NCBI GenBank assembly: GCA_017554745.1
Contig: JAFZHS010000013.1
Coordinates: forward strand, 142,964-206,963
Direction: 5' to 3'
Length of the DNA stretch: 64,000 bases
Source: Clostridiales bacterium
GTDB lineage: Bacteria > Bacillota > Clostridia > Saccharofermentanales > Saccharofermentanaceae
The position numbers were made by a program, and so were the translations under genes. A model generated the notes under the pieces. The model was not told where the DNA came from. It saw only the letters and a program-made list of their open reading frames with translations, and searched no databases. Below are positions 25,471 through 34,760 of this stretch, one piece after another. The first letter of the stretch is position 1, and each line of letters opens with the position of its first letter.

Positions 25471-26165
25471 GTAAACTCCTTTGCCAGGGCAGATACAAAT
25501 TCGTCGTCATTAAGGACCGTTATATCTGGAAGTGCATCAGGTGCGGGAAGACCGCGGCGGTTTATCCAGAGTGAATGCCACCCGGCAGCTATCGCGCCTG
25601 CGATGTCTTTATCGTAATTATCGCCGATCATCCAGAGGTCAGAAGGGGAGAACCCTAAGCGGGTCTCCATCATTCGGAAAAGCTCCACATCAGGCTTGGT
25701 GTAGGGAGTGTCGCCGGTGACGATAATGGAGGCGCGGTCAAACCAGCGGTCTAAGCCCAGCATATCCACCTTGTTCCATTGGTGTTTTGATTCTCCTGCG
25801 GTAAGGATAGCGAGTTTGAGCGAAGGGTCAGAGGCCAGTTTGTCCAGCACAGCAGCCAGCCCGTCGCTTATAAACATGTGGCTCTGGAGTTCGAGATAAG
25901 CATCAGCCGCGCGTCCGCCGTCCTGCGGCTTGTAGGGTAGCCCTAAGAGACGGAAAGTCTCGTTGTAGCGCCAGCCATTGGTATCGCGTGTCGATACCTC
26001 ACCTGATTCGAGCTGCGCCATGTTGACGTCGCTTTTTTCGTAGAAGATCCTGATGAATTCGCGCCAGTCGGGAATCTTTACACCGAGCACGTTCTCAGCG
26101 GCCTGAACGAGCATGTCCTGCCTGCAGTACAGTGTGTCGTCGATGTCGAAAACGATTCCTCGCAT
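25467..26165 (-). CDS. HAD-superfamily hydrolase, subfamily IA
   Basis: A 232-residue HAD phosphatase. Motif I FDIDDTLY (nucleophile and acid Asp) is at the N terminus, a helical cap follows (about 15-95), motif II is ILTAGES, motif III is KPDVELF and motif IV is IGDNYDKD. This arrangement resembles YjjG/PynA nucleotidases and phosphoglycolate phosphatase-like enzymes that act on small phosphorylated metabolites; the true substrate is unknown. GGAGGAG lies close before the ATG. It is transcribed towards glnA with the small protein gene and away from the serine hydrolase gene. Confidence 0.88.
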   Translation of the reverse strand: MRGIVFDIDDTLYCRQDMLVQAAENVLGVKIPDWREFIRIFYEKSDVNMAQLESGEVSTRDTNGWRYNETFRLLGLPYKPQDGGRAADAYLELQSHMFISDGLAAVLDKLASDPSLKLAILTAGESKHQWNKVDMLGLDRWFDRASIIVTGDTPYTKPDVELFRMMETRLGFSPSDLWMIGDNYDKDIAGAIAAGWHSLWINRRGLPAPDALPDITVLNDDEFVSALAKEFT

Positions 26166-26204
26166 GGCTCCTCCGGTTTAAGGTTAGGTTAAGATTAATT
26201 GTAA

Positions 26205-26210
26205 TATAAT
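26205..26210 (+). promoter_or_regulatory. Candidate -10 of the serine hydrolase gene
   Basis: TATAAT 38 bases before the ATG. No convincing -35. Confidence 0.45.
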
Positions 26211-26247
26211 AAAGCAGTTTTACGAAAATGGAATAAGGGAGAATAAT

Positions 26248-28008
26248 ATGAAAGTACTTAAGAAGAGTCTTGCGCTTATTGTCGCAGCGTTGATGACGCT
26301 GCCTTTCCTGTCATCATGCTCGGCTAAACAGCAGGAAAAGGATGATTCGAAGATCTACGCGGGATCTTATGAAGAGAAGATCAATGCTTTCTACAAAGAT
26401 CACCAGGATACTGCCGCAGGAGCGATGGTCGGAGTTTTTGATAAAGACGGCGTTGTATTTAAAGGCTATTACGGTTATTCGGACATCGCTAACGGGACCA
26501 GAGTCGATGAGAATACTGTCATCGACTGGGGTTCGACGACAAAGACGTTGGTATGGGTCAGCGTCATGCAGCTCTGGGAACAGGGTAAGATAGACCTGGA
26601 GAAGGATGTCAGGGAATACCTGCCGGAAGGTTTCCTCACTAACTTAAGATATGAAAAGCCTGTCCGCATGATCGACCTCATGAATCACAGGGCAGGTTTC
26701 CAGGAATATTATGTTGATATGTTCCTTCCGGCAAACATGGAAGCCTACACGTTGGAAGAAGCTCTGAAGCTCGATCAGCCGGCGCAGATCTTTGAGCCGG
26801 ATACTGTCACGGCATATTCCAACTGGGGAGTAGCCCTTGCAGGATATATAGTCGAGCGCGTTTCCGGTGAGAGCTTTACAGATTACGTTCATCACCATAT
26901 TTTCGAGCCTTTGGACATGAAGGATACCGCCATTGCGCCTGACCTCATGGATAATCCGGGTGTCAGACAGAGACGTGACAAGCTCATGTGCTATTCCGGA
27001 ACAACACCCGTCGGCAATGCTTTTTATCTGATCAGCCTTTATCCGGCAGGCTCATGCGTATCAACGCTCGATGACTATATCAAGTATGCTTCCTGCTTTG
27101 TTAAGGACGAGTTCCCGCTTTTCGAGAATCAGGAAACATACGACGTCATGATGTCTGCGACGTCTTATTACGGTGATACCGACGTTGTGAAAAATGCTCA
27201 CGGTTTCTGGGCTCTTCCTCACGGAAATAACACATACGGGCACGGCGGCAATACGCAGGCATGCTCGTCATATATTACTTTCGATCCCGAAAAGCAGATC
27301 GGCTGCGTCGTAATGACCAACCAGGCAGGCGAGGAAGATTTCAACGGAGAGCTTTTTGATTCGATCTACGGCAGGTCTGTGTGGATGTCATATTTTGAAG
27401 GTGAATATGCGAAGGGAATGTATCATCCGGCAAGAACAGAACTTGAGGGCCCGTTTAAGATCATGGGCACAAGCTATGTCGATACCGGTACTTTAAAGGA
27501 TTTCCTATGGACATATAACGAGAAGGACGGCATTTCCAAGATCGAGATGCCTTACGGCGACTACTATCTTGCTGACACGGGAACCATGATTGCAGACTGC
27601 GTTCTTTTCTACGGATGGATGCTGTTCCTGGCTATTGCTCTCGTAAGCCTTATCGTAAAAGGAATCAGAGCCATTGTCCGCAAGGTGAGAAAGAGCACGA
27701 AGAAGATCATGCTCGGCAAGACTACGGGCTTTATCGCTCTTATTGAGCTTTTGCTTGGGGCTTGCGGCCTTGGTATCGTCCTGTCGATCGCGGTATGGCT
27801 GCCTCACACGATATATATGTGGTTCTACTATATAATCGGCGCGCTTACGGTGATCCTTATGGCTCTGACGCTTTACGGCATATTCAAGTTTATTAAGACG
27901 CCGCGCAAAGAATCTTCCGTTATCCGCAAGATCTACAACATCATTGCGCTCTCGGGAGCTGTCCTGACAATAGTATTTGTTATCTATATGCAGCTCTGGC
28001 ACTGGTGA
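26248..28008 (+). CDS. Lipoprotein serine hydrolase, class C beta-lactamase/PBP-like, with C-terminal membrane helices
   Basis: A 586-residue protein. It has a lipoprotein signal peptide (lipobox LSSC, Cys24), a beta-lactamase-related domain (about 40-400) with the SxxK motif STTK (S96, K99), YSN (Y190) and HGG in GHGGNTQ as the third motif, then a linker and about four hydrophobic helices (about 448-580). The fold covers D-Ala-D-Ala peptidases, esterases and PBP4*-like proteins, and the substrate is unknown. The combination with a lipid anchor at one end and a membrane domain at the other is unusual, as most relatives have one or the other. AAGGGAGA is 6 bases before the ATG. It is a single gene between the HAD operon and the heat-shock operon. 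Confidence 0.85.
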   Translation: MKVLKKSLALIVAALMTLPFLSSCSAKQQEKDDSKIYAGSYEEKINAFYKDHQDTAAGAMVGVFDKDGVVFKGYYGYSDIANGTRVDENTVIDWGSTTKTLVWVSVMQLWEQGKIDLEKDVREYLPEGFLTNLRYEKPVRMIDLMNHRAGFQEYYVDMFLPANMEAYTLEEALKLDQPAQIFEPDTVTAYSNWGVALAGYIVERVSGESFTDYVHHHIFEPLDMKDTAIAPDLMDNPGVRQRRDKLMCYSGTTPVGNAFYLISLYPAGSCVSTLDDYIKYASCFVKDEFPLFENQETYDVMMSATSYYGDTDVVKNAHGFWALPHGNNTYGHGGNTQACSSYITFDPEKQIGCVVMTNQAGEEDFNGELFDSIYGRSVWMSYFEGEYAKGMYHPARTELEGPFKIMGTSYVDTGTLKDFLWTYNEKDGISKIEMPYGDYYLADTGTMIADCVLFYGWMLFLAIALVSLIVKGIRAIVRKVRKSTKKIMLGKTTGFIALIELLLGACGLGIVLSIAVWLPHTIYMWFYYIIGALTVILMALTLYGIFKFIKTPRKESSVIRKIYNIIALSGAVLTIVFVIYMQLWHW

Positions 28009-28075
28009 TCGTGACTCCTTAAACCTCTGGGAATACAGCAATTTCTTAAGCCTCAGATTTCTCTCAAATAATCAT

Positions 28076-28104
28076 TTGACTATTTTTGACTTTAAGAGTA
28101 TATT
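28076..28104 (+). promoter_or_regulatory. Promoter of the hrcA heat-shock operon
   Basis: TTGACT (28076-28081), 17-base spacer, TATATT (28099-28104). Predicted transcription start near 28111 falls inside the CIRCE operator. Confidence 0.78.
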
Positions 28105-28108
28105 GTTG

Positions 28109-28135
28109 TTGGCACTCAAAGGGATAGAGTGCTAA
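28109..28135 (+). promoter_or_regulatory. CIRCE operator (HrcA binding site)
   Basis: TTGGCACTC-N9-GAGTGCTAA, one base off the consensus TTAGCACTC-N9-GAGTGCTAA. It overlaps the predicted transcription start and precedes hrcA, so HrcA should repress its own operon. Confidence 0.95.
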
Positions 28136-28157
28136 TCGGAGAAGGGAGAGACATAAA

Positions 28158-29210
28158 ATGCAGTTAGATAACCGTAAAAAAGAAGTCCTGCACGCTATCG
28201 TAGACGACTATGTGTCTACTAATGAGCCTGTCGGTTCGAAGTCTTTGATCGAGCGCTATAACTTTAATGTCAGCTCCGCTACGCTCCGTAACGACATGGC
28301 AGAGCTCGAGCACATGGGCCTTATCGAGAAGCCCCATACCTCGGCAGGCCGTATTCCTTCTGATAAGGGCTATCGTGAATACGTTAACTCACTTATGACC
28401 ATCGAAGAGCTCTCACCCAAAGAGCAGCTCGAGATCGAGAAGAGGATAGATTCCAGCGTTGACGAGGTCACGGATCTCATCAAGAACGCTACGCATACAC
28501 TTTCCGAGACGACAGGATTTGTATCGCTTGCTATGAGCCCGAGGCTTAAGAAGAGCTTTTTGAAGCAGCTCAAGATCCTCATGATCGAGCCAGGCAAGGC
28601 GCTCGTAGTAATGGTGCTTTCTGCAGGCGTCGTTAAGGATAAGGTAGTAAGGATCCCTAATTTCTTAAGTGATGAGCAGATCATGAAGATCTCAGGCGCC
28701 ATCGAGAAGAGCCTTACCGGCAAGCCTTTGGATGAGATCACTCTCGTAACGGTAGAGACCGCAGGCAAGAGCACTGACGTGCCTGAGCCCCTCCTTAAGC
28801 AGGTACTCTACGAAGCATATGCGGCTATCAAGCAGGCAGACGAGCTCAATATCTATCTCGAAGGCGAGCACAGGATGCTGAGCCTCCCGGACTTCAGTTC
28901 TTTGGGCCGCGCAAGAGACCTTCTGGGTACGCTTTCTGATTCCGGAATGGTCGCAGGCTACGTCAACGAGATGGAGAATGCGGCAAGAGAGCAGGGCAAT
29001 GACGATTCCTTCATGATAAGGATCGGCCAGGAGATAGCGCTTGAAGGCCTTGATGACTGCAGCTTTATTACTGCCACATATAACCTTACTGATTCCGTGT
29101 CAGGCAATATCGGAGTCATAGGACCAAAGAGAATGCTTTATTCGAAGGTTATCTCGCAGATCGATTTTGTTAAGAAAAAGCTTAACAAAGAGATGCAGAG
29201 ATTTACTTGA
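28158..29210 (+). CDS. hrcA: Heat-inducible transcription repressor HrcA
   Basis: A 350-residue HrcA. An N-terminal winged helix (about 1-75) carries NEPVGSKSLIERY and SSATLRNDMAELE (recognition helix) and PHTSAGRIPSDKGYR, the family signature. A GAF-like middle and an inserted domain follow (TGFVSLAMSP, QIALEGLDDCSFITATY). HrcA dimers bind CIRCE and release it when GroEL becomes engaged with unfolded proteins. The CIRCE site lies 23 bases upstream. It is the first gene of hrcA-grpE-clpP-dnaK-dnaJ. GGAGAAGGGAGAG supplies the ribosome-binding site. Confidence 0.97.
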   Translation: MQLDNRKKEVLHAIVDDYVSTNEPVGSKSLIERYNFNVSSATLRNDMAELEHMGLIEKPHTSAGRIPSDKGYREYVNSLMTIEELSPKEQLEIEKRIDSSVDEVTDLIKNATHTLSETTGFVSLAMSPRLKKSFLKQLKILMIEPGKALVVMVLSAGVVKDKVVRIPNFLSDEQIMKISGAIEKSLTGKPLDEITLVTVETAGKSTDVPEPLLKQVLYEAYAAIKQADELNIYLEGEHRMLSLPDFSSLGRARDLLGTLSDSGMVAGYVNEMENAAREQGNDDSFMIRIGQEIALEGLDDCSFITATYNLTDSVSGNIGVIGPKRMLYSKVISQIDFVKKKLNKEMQRFT

Positions 29211-29243
29211 TGAAAATATAAACAAAGGGAAAGGATAAAGAAA

Positions 29244-29876
29244 ATGAGCGATGAAGAGTTATTTTTCGGGGCTGATGAAGAACCTGTAAAAGACGAGGTC
29301 GATACCGGCTCCACAGAAGATGCAGCAGCATCTGACAAGGCTTCCGCTGAAGGCTCCAAGGACGAAGCAAAAGAGCCTGAAGTAAAGGCAGAAGCCGAAG
29401 ACGATGAGGAAGAAGAGGAAGAGATCCCGGCTGACAGTTCTGAAGCTAATAGCGAACTAGAAGCAAGATATATGAGCCTCTACGCCGAATACGATAACTA
29501 CCGTAAGCGCACGCAGAAGGAGAAGGACAATCTTTACGCAGACGCTATCGCAACTGTCACAAAGGAGTTCCTGACGCTTATCGACAATCTCGACAGAGCT
29601 TGCGAGGGCGCGAAAAAGACAGACGAGACTTCACTCGAGAAGATCATCCAGGGAATGGAGCTCGTCGGAAGACAGGCGCAGGATACGCTCACCAAGATCG
29701 GTGTTGAAGAGATCCCTGCAGCGCGCGGAACAAAATTCGATCCGAACCTTCACGATGCAATGATGCACGTTGATGACGAGGATTTAGGTGAGCAGGAGAT
29801 CGCGATGGTTTTCGCGAAAGGATATAAATACAAGGACAGAGTTATCAGACACGCTCAGGTCCAAGTAGCAAACTAA
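29244..29876 (+). CDS. grpE: Nucleotide exchange factor GrpE
   Basis: A 210-residue GrpE. Residues 1-70 are a very acidic, low-complexity tail; the rest has the long dimerisation helix (ARYMSLYAEYDNYRKRTQKE region), the four-helix bundle and the beta-wing with GVEEIPAARGTKFDPNLHDAM (quoted in part: FDPNLHDAMM). GrpE releases ADP from DnaK and acts as a thermosensor through its long helix. It lies 33 bases after hrcA with an AAAGG-type ribosome-binding site. The order hrcA-grpE is standard; what follows is not, because clpP comes before dnaK. Confidence 0.96.
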   Translation: MSDEELFFGADEEPVKDEVDTGSTEDAAASDKASAEGSKDEAKEPEVKAEAEDDEEEEEEIPADSSEANSELEARYMSLYAEYDNYRKRTQKEKDNLYADAIATVTKEFLTLIDNLDRACEGAKKTDETSLEKIIQGMELVGRQAQDTLTKIGVEEIPAARGTKFDPNLHDAMMHVDDEDLGEQEIAMVFAKGYKYKDRVIRHAQVQVAN

Positions 29877-29909
29877 GTTTAAAAAATTAACACATAAAGG
29901 AGAAAGACA

Positions 29910-30512
29910 ATGGATTTGATCAGATCAAGCTTGGTTCCTACAGTAATCGAGACTACCGGCCGCGGCGAGCGTGCCTATGACATTTATTCAAGACTTCTCA
30001 AGGAGAGAATCGTTATCCTTTCCGAAGAAGTTAACTCAGTAACAGCAAGCCTTATCACGGCTCAGCTCCTCTTCCTCGAGGCAGAGGATCCCGATAAGGA
30101 TATCCAGTTCTATATCAACAGCCCCGGAGGATCTGTTTCTGACGGACTCATGATCTTAGACACCATGCGTCTTATCAAGCCCGACATCCAGACGATCTGC
30201 ATGGGTATGGCAGCTTCAATGGGTTCAGTACTTCTTTCCGCAGGCACAAAGGGCAAGAGATGCATCCTTCCTAACGCAGAAGTAATGATCCACCAGCCTT
30301 TGGGCGGCGCACAGGGCCAGGCAACAGAGATCCTGATCGCAGCAGACCACATCAAGGACACAAGAAAGAGATTAAACCAGATCCTCGCAGATAACTGCGG
30401 CAAGGACCTCGAGACCTTGATGAAGGATACAGACAGAGACCACTGGATGACAGCCCAGGAAGCCCTTGATTACGGTATTGTAGACAAGATCCTTGTCAGC
30501 AAGAAAGCATAA
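29910..30512 (+). CDS. clpP: ATP-dependent Clp protease proteolytic subunit
   Basis: A 200-residue ClpP serine protease. The catalytic triad is complete: S103 in GMAASMGS, H128 in MIHQPLGG and D177 in KDTDRDHW. The N-terminal [23 protein letters not shown] processing region is standard (quoted parts only: [13 protein letters not shown]). Fourteen subunits form the chamber fed by ClpX or ClpC/ClpA ATPases. AAAGGAG is 7 bases before the ATG. It sits between grpE and dnaK, and I find no promoter or CIRCE of its own, so HrcA should control it with the chaperones. ClpP is usually next to clpX or tig, or alone under CtsR; neither clpX nor lon is here. Confidence 0.96.
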   Translation: MDLIRSSLVPTVIETTGRGERAYDIYSRLLKERIVILSEEVNSVTASLITAQLLFLEAEDPDKDIQFYINSPGGSVSDGLMILDTMRLIKPDIQTICMGMAASMGSVLLSAGTKGKRCILPNAEVMIHQPLGGAQGQATEILIAADHIKDTRKRLNQILADNCGKDLETLMKDTDRDHWMTAQEALDYGIVDKILVSKKA

Positions 30513-30562
30513 ATAAGTGATAGATAATTTGTAAGTCCAAAAGGACTTCAGGAGGAAACAAA

Positions 30563-32425
30563 ATGGCAAAAGTAATTGGTATTGACCTTGGTACAACAAA
30601 CTCATGTGTTGCAGTTATGGAAGGTTCGGAGACAGTAGTTATCCCGAATCCCGAAGGCAACAGAACTACACCTTCAGTCGTAGGTTTTACAAAGACAGGT
30701 GAGAGACTTATCGGACAGGTAGCAAAGAGACAGGCAGTCACAAACCCTGACCGTACTATCCAGTCCATCAAGAGAGAGATGGGTTCCGACTATAAGGTAT
30801 CCATTGACGATAAGCAGTACACACCTCAGGAGATCTCCGCAATGATCCTCTCAAAGCTCAAGAGCGACGCAGAGGCTTACCTCGGAACTCCCGTTACACA
30901 GGCAGTTATCACTGTTCCTGCATACTTCACTGACTCACAGCGTCAGGCTACAAAGGATGCAGGCCGTATCGCAGGTCTCGAAGTCTTGAGAATCATCAAC
31001 GAGCCTACGGCTGCATCTCTGGCTTACGGTCTTGATAAGGAATCCGACCAGAAGATCCTCGTCTTTGACTTGGGCGGCGGTACGTTCGATGTATCCGTAC
31101 TTGATATCGCTGACGGCGTTTTCGAGGTTCTTGCTACAGCAGGTAACAACAGACTCGGCGGTGACGACTTCGATAACAAGATCGTTGACTATCTCGTAGA
31201 GTCCTTCAAGACATCTGACGGTGTAGACCTCAGATCTGACCGTATGGCTATGCAGAGATTGAGAGAAGCAGCTGAGAAGGCTAAGATCGAGCTCTCCGGC
31301 GTTACATCTTCCAACATCAATCTCCCTTACATCACAGCAGATGCTACAGGCCCTAAGCACATGGATATCACTCTTACAAGAGCTAAGTTCGATGAGCTCA
31401 CGGCTGACCTCGTCCAGAAGACAATGGATCCTGTTAAGCGCGCTATGAGCGATGCTTCAGTATCTCCTTCAGATATCGACAAGATCCTCCTCGTAGGCGG
31501 TTCCACAAGAATCCCTGCAGTCCAGGATGCAGTTAAGAACTACTTCGGCAAAGAGCCTTTCAAGGGCATCAACCCTGACGAGTGCGTTGCTATCGGCGCA
31601 GCTATCCAGGCAGCAGTCCTCACAGGCGACGTTAAGGGTCTCCTTCTCCTCGACGTTACACCTCTTTCACTCGGTATCGAGACAATGGGCGGTGTATGCA
31701 CAAAGATGATCGAGCGTAACACAACGATCCCTACAAAGAAGAGCCAGGTATTCTCCACAGCAGCTGACGGCCAGACACAGGTTGAGGTACACGTACTCCA
31801 GGGTGAGCGTGAGATGGCTGCTTACAATAAGACACTCGGTAACTTCATCCTTGACGGTATCGCACCCGCACCCCGTGGTGTTCCGCAGATCGAAGTTACA
31901 TTCGATATCGACGCTAACGGTATCGTTAACGTAAGCGCAAGAGACAAGGGCACAGGCAGAGAGCAGAAGATCACCATCCAGTCTTCTTCCAACATGAGCG
32001 AAGAGGATATCCAGAAGGCCGTTAAGGAAGCTGAGATGCACGCAGCTGAAGACAAGGCCAACAAGGAGAAGGTCGAGATCAAGAACCAGGCTGAGACAGC
32101 ATGCTATCAGGCAGAAAAGACAATGAAGGATGCCGGCGACAAGATCTCCGATTCTGACAAGGCTCCCGTAAATGCCTGCATCGAGAAGCTCAAGGGCTCT
32201 ATCGCACAGGACGATACAGAAGGCATGAAGAAGGGCACAGAGGAGCTCCAGGAAGCTCTCATGAAGCTCGGTGAGAAGATCTATCAGGCAGCAGGCGGCG
32301 CTCAGGGCGCAGGTCCCCAGGGTCAGCCTAATCCCGATGATTTCGCAGGCTATGGCTCTGAATCCGTTAACCCTGACCAGGGTAATAACGGTGACGGCTT
32401 CAAGAATGCCGGCGGCGACTTCTGA
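30563..32425 (+). CDS. dnaK: Chaperone DnaK (Hsp70)
   Basis: A 620-residue Hsp70: N-terminal ATPase ([63 protein letters not shown]), conserved interdomain linker [14 protein letters not shown], substrate-binding beta domain and helical lid, and a Gly/Gln/Asn-rich tail. It binds exposed hydrophobic stretches of client proteins in an ATP cycle driven by DnaJ and GrpE. GGAGGAAAC is 5-9 bases before the ATG. Codon choice is highly biased, fitting strong expression. It lacks the 24-residue loop of Gram-negative DnaK, as expected for a Gram-positive protein. Confidence 0.98.
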   Translation: MAKVIGIDLGTTNSCVAVMEGSETVVIPNPEGNRTTPSVVGFTKTGERLIGQVAKRQAVTNPDRTIQSIKREMGSDYKVSIDDKQYTPQEISAMILSKLKSDAEAYLGTPVTQAVITVPAYFTDSQRQATKDAGRIAGLEVLRIINEPTAASLAYGLDKESDQKILVFDLGGGTFDVSVLDIADGVFEVLATAGNNRLGGDDFDNKIVDYLVESFKTSDGVDLRSDRMAMQRLREAAEKAKIELSGVTSSNINLPYITADATGPKHMDITLTRAKFDELTADLVQKTMDPVKRAMSDASVSPSDIDKILLVGGSTRIPAVQDAVKNYFGKEPFKGINPDECVAIGAAIQAAVLTGDVKGLLLLDVTPLSLGIETMGGVCTKMIERNTTIPTKKSQVFSTAADGQTQVEVHVLQGEREMAAYNKTLGNFILDGIAPAPRGVPQIEVTFDIDANGIVNVSARDKGTGREQKITIQSSSNMSEEDIQKAVKEAEMHAAEDKANKEKVEIKNQAETACYQAEKTMKDAGDKISDSDKAPVNACIEKLKGSIAQDDTEGMKKGTEELQEALMKLGEKIYQAAGGAQGAGPQGQPNPDDFAGYGSESVNPDQGNNGDGFKNAGGDF

Positions 32426-32448
32426 TAGTTTATAAATCTGATACAATA

Positions 32449-32480
32449 GTCCGGCATGTCCGATTCAGGATGTGCCGGAC
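32449..32480 (+). promoter_or_regulatory. Intercistronic hairpin between dnaK and dnaJ
   Basis: GTCCGGCA-TG-TCC pairs with GGA-TG-TGCCGGAC (two central G-U pairs in RNA), giving a 13-base stem with a 6-base loop and no T-run after it. A TACAAT (32442-32447) lies just before it. It may be an RNA processing or stability element, or the 5' end of a dnaJ-specific transcript. Confidence 0.6.
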
Positions 32481-32533
32481 ATATCTGTAAAATCGCTGAT
32501 ATCAAGCGAAAATAAGAACGGAGGAGTTCCTCT

Positions 32534-33667
32534 TTGGCTAGAGATTACTATGAGGTCTTAGGAGTATCTAAGGGTGCTTCCGATGACGATATAAAGAAGG
32601 CTTTCAGACAGCAGGCCAAGAAATATCACCCTGACCTTCATCCGGGCGATAAAGAGGCTGAAGCCAAATTCAAGGAAGTCAATGAAGCCTATTCTGTCCT
32701 GTCTGATCCTGACAAGAAGGCTAAATACGACAGGTTCGGTCATGCAGGCGTCGATCCCAACGGATTCGGCGGCGGTGGCGGCGGCTTCAACGGCGCTTAC
32801 GACGTTGACTTGGGCGATATCTTCAGTTCATTCTTCGGAGGCGGCTTCGGAGGAAGCTCGAGAAGACGTACAGGCCCGCAGAAAGGTGCTGATCTTAAGT
32901 ACCATATGTCTCTTGAATTTATGGAGGCAGCCTTCGGCGTAACCAAATCCATCCAGGTCACCAAGGAAGACCTCTGCAAGTCCTGCAACGGTTCAGGCGC
33001 ACAGCCCGGCACAACACCTGAGACATGTCCCACATGCAGAGGTGCCGGAAGAGTACAGCAGCAGACACAGACACTTTTCGGTATGACGATGGTCACCAAG
33101 AGCTGCCCTACCTGTAACGGCAGAGGTACGGTGATAAAGACACCGTGCTCGGCATGCAGGGGCAAGGGAAGATTAAGGACCACCAAGCCGCTTAATGTCG
33201 TTATTCCCGCAGGTGTAGATACCGGCGATCTTCTTCCTTTGAGAGGAGAGGGCGAGCCCGGTACAAACGGCGGCGGATACGGCGATCTTTACATCGAATT
33301 CAAGGTAAAGCCGCATGATGTTTTCGAGCGCAAGGGTAACAATACATCCTGCAGCATACCGATCACTTTTGCACAGGCAGCTTTAGGTGGTGAGATAGAA
33401 GTTCCCACCATCTACGGCAAAGAAAAATATAACCTCAAAGAAGGTACGCAGCCCGGTGATACGATCACTCTCAGGGGCAAGGGCATTCCGAGCAAGGGCA
33501 ACCCGAACATGAAGGGCGACCACGTCGTCAAGTTCGTTCTGGAAGTCCCTACGGGCCTTTCGCGCGAGCAAAAGCAGCTTCTTACGCAGTTTAACAACAC
33601 TCTCACGGAGCGCAACTACATGAGGAGCAGCCAGTTCTTCCAGAGGATTAAGAACTTGTTTAAGTAA
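32534..33667 (+). CDS. dnaJ: Chaperone DnaJ (Hsp40)
   Basis: A 377-residue type I DnaJ: J-domain with the HPD motif ([10 protein letters not shown]), Gly/Phe-rich linker (about 75-115), four zinc-finger repeats [24 protein letters not shown] and CSACRGKG, then the client-binding C-terminal domains. It stimulates DnaK ATP hydrolysis and delivers clients. The start is TTG, supported by GGAGGAG 7 bases upstream and by the standard N terminus ARDYYEVLG directly after it. It ends the heat-shock operon; a terminator hairpin follows 6 bases after the stop. Confidence 0.97.
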   Translation: MARDYYEVLGVSKGASDDDIKKAFRQQAKKYHPDLHPGDKEAEAKFKEVNEAYSVLSDPDKKAKYDRFGHAGVDPNGFGGGGGGFNGAYDVDLGDIFSSFFGGGFGGSSRRRTGPQKGADLKYHMSLEFMEAAFGVTKSIQVTKEDLCKSCNGSGAQPGTTPETCPTCRGAGRVQQQTQTLFGMTMVTKSCPTCNGRGTVIKTPCSACRGKGRLRTTKPLNVVIPAGVDTGDLLPLRGEGEPGTNGGGYGDLYIEFKVKPHDVFERKGNNTSCSIPITFAQAALGGEIEVPTIYGKEKYNLKEGTQPGDTITLRGKGIPSKGNPNMKGDHVVKFVLEVPTGLSREQKQLLTQFNNTLTERNYMRSSQFFQRIKNLFK

Positions 33668-33673
33668 TAACTG

Positions 33674-33707
33674 ACGCGGATCCTTCGTAAGGGGGACCCG
33701 CGTTTTT
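33674..33707 (+). terminator. Terminator between dnaJ and prmA
   Basis: ACGCGGATCC pairs with GGACCCGCGT (one mismatch) and is followed by five T. The loop contains TTCGTAAGGGG, which is repeated exactly at 33706-33716, where it forms the ribosome-binding site of prmA. Confidence 0.75.
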
Positions 33708-33724
33708 CGTAAGGGGAAAAGACT

Positions 33725-34756
33725 ATGAGATGGGCAGAGATCACGATCAAGACTACAGAAGAAGCTTCAGATGCAATCTGCGAGATGCTTGCGCAGGTCG
33801 GCGCAGACGGCATTGCATCGCAGGATCCCGAGGAGTTCCGCAAGACAATAGACAATGATCCTTTGAGCTACTGCGACGACGGTACGATCGAGAGCTATGG
33901 AAGAGATGTCGTGATCAAGGCATACTTTGCCGAGACCGATGACGGCGTTATCCGCATGGGCGCCAAGAGCGAGGAATTCGCAAATCCTGACGGTGTCGGC
34001 ATGATCTACGGCTCCATCACTGATAAGGAGCTTCCGACGGCTGAAGCCATGGACTTCATAAAGCAGCGTCTGGCTGAGATCGGCGAGTTCCTTGATATAG
34101 GCGAAGGATTTAGCGGTTTCCGCTATGTCGACGATGAGGACTGGGCAAACAACTGGAAGAGCTATTACGAAGAGTTCAGGCTCTCAGACCGCATCGTTAT
34201 CTGTCCTTCCTGGATAGAAGAGGGCGACGCAGAGCTCGAAAAGGATGCCGTCAAGGTGATCCTCGATCCGGGTTCGGCCTTCGGTACGGGCACTCACGAG
34301 ACCACGGCTATGTGCGCCGAGATCCTCGACAGCGTTATCAAGCCTGATGCTTCAGTTCTCGATCTCGGTACGGGCTCGGGAATACTCGCCATAATCGCAA
34401 GCAAGCTGGGAGCTAAGAGTGTTGATGCCGTAGATATCGATTCAATGGCCGTTAAGGTTGCCGAAGAGAACTGCGCTATCAATGAATGTTCAAACGTTAC
34501 TTGCTACACAGGTGAGCTCAAGAGCGTTAAGAATGCGCCTTACGACCTCATCGTCGCAAACATAATTGCTGACGTTATTGCCGAGATCGCTTGTGATATT
34601 CCTGCTGACCTCGCTGATGACGGTATTTTCGTATGCTCAGGCATCATCAACAACAAGAAAGAACGCGTTGTTGAGGCTCTTAAGAAAGCCGGCATGGTAA
34701 TAATCGAGGAGAGAACCAAAAACGATTGGATGGCATATATAGCAAGAAAGCGCTGA
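33725..34756 (+). CDS. prmA: Ribosomal protein L11 methyltransferase
   Basis: A 343-residue SAM-dependent enzyme that methylates ribosomal protein L11. An N-terminal substrate-recognition domain (about 1-150, WAEITIKTTEEASDAICEML region, with WANNWKSYYEEF near its end) precedes a Rossmann methyltransferase domain with DPGSAFGTGTHETT, VLDLGTGSGILAI (SAM-binding) and VANIIADV (catalytic-loop). It is longer than many PrmA proteins (about 310) because of insertions in the N-terminal domain. AAGGGG is 8 bases before the ATG. prmA after dnaJ is a common Gram-positive order, but a terminator separates them here, so prmA depends on read-through or a promoter I cannot see. Confidence 0.93.
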   Translation: MRWAEITIKTTEEASDAICEMLAQVGADGIASQDPEEFRKTIDNDPLSYCDDGTIESYGRDVVIKAYFAETDDGVIRMGAKSEEFANPDGVGMIYGSITDKELPTAEAMDFIKQRLAEIGEFLDIGEGFSGFRYVDDEDWANNWKSYYEEFRLSDRIVICPSWIEEGDAELEKDAVKVILDPGSAFGTGTHETTAMCAEILDSVIKPDASVLDLGTGSGILAIIASKLGAKSVDAVDIDSMAVKVAEENCAINECSNVTCYTGELKSVKNAPYDLIVANIIADVIAEIACDIPADLADDGIFVCSGIINNKKERVVEALKKAGMVIIEERTKNDWMAYIARKR

Positions 34757-34760
34757 TAAG

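Noticed and set aside
29877..30562. A second CIRCE or own promoter for clpP or dnaK
   Set aside because: The gaps of 33 and 50 bases hold only ribosome-binding sites and no inverted GCACTC/GAGTGC repeat.
31667..32446. A 259-codon open frame on the minus strand inside dnaK
   Set aside because: A shadow of the strongly biased codons of dnaK; no ribosome-binding site and no family resemblance.
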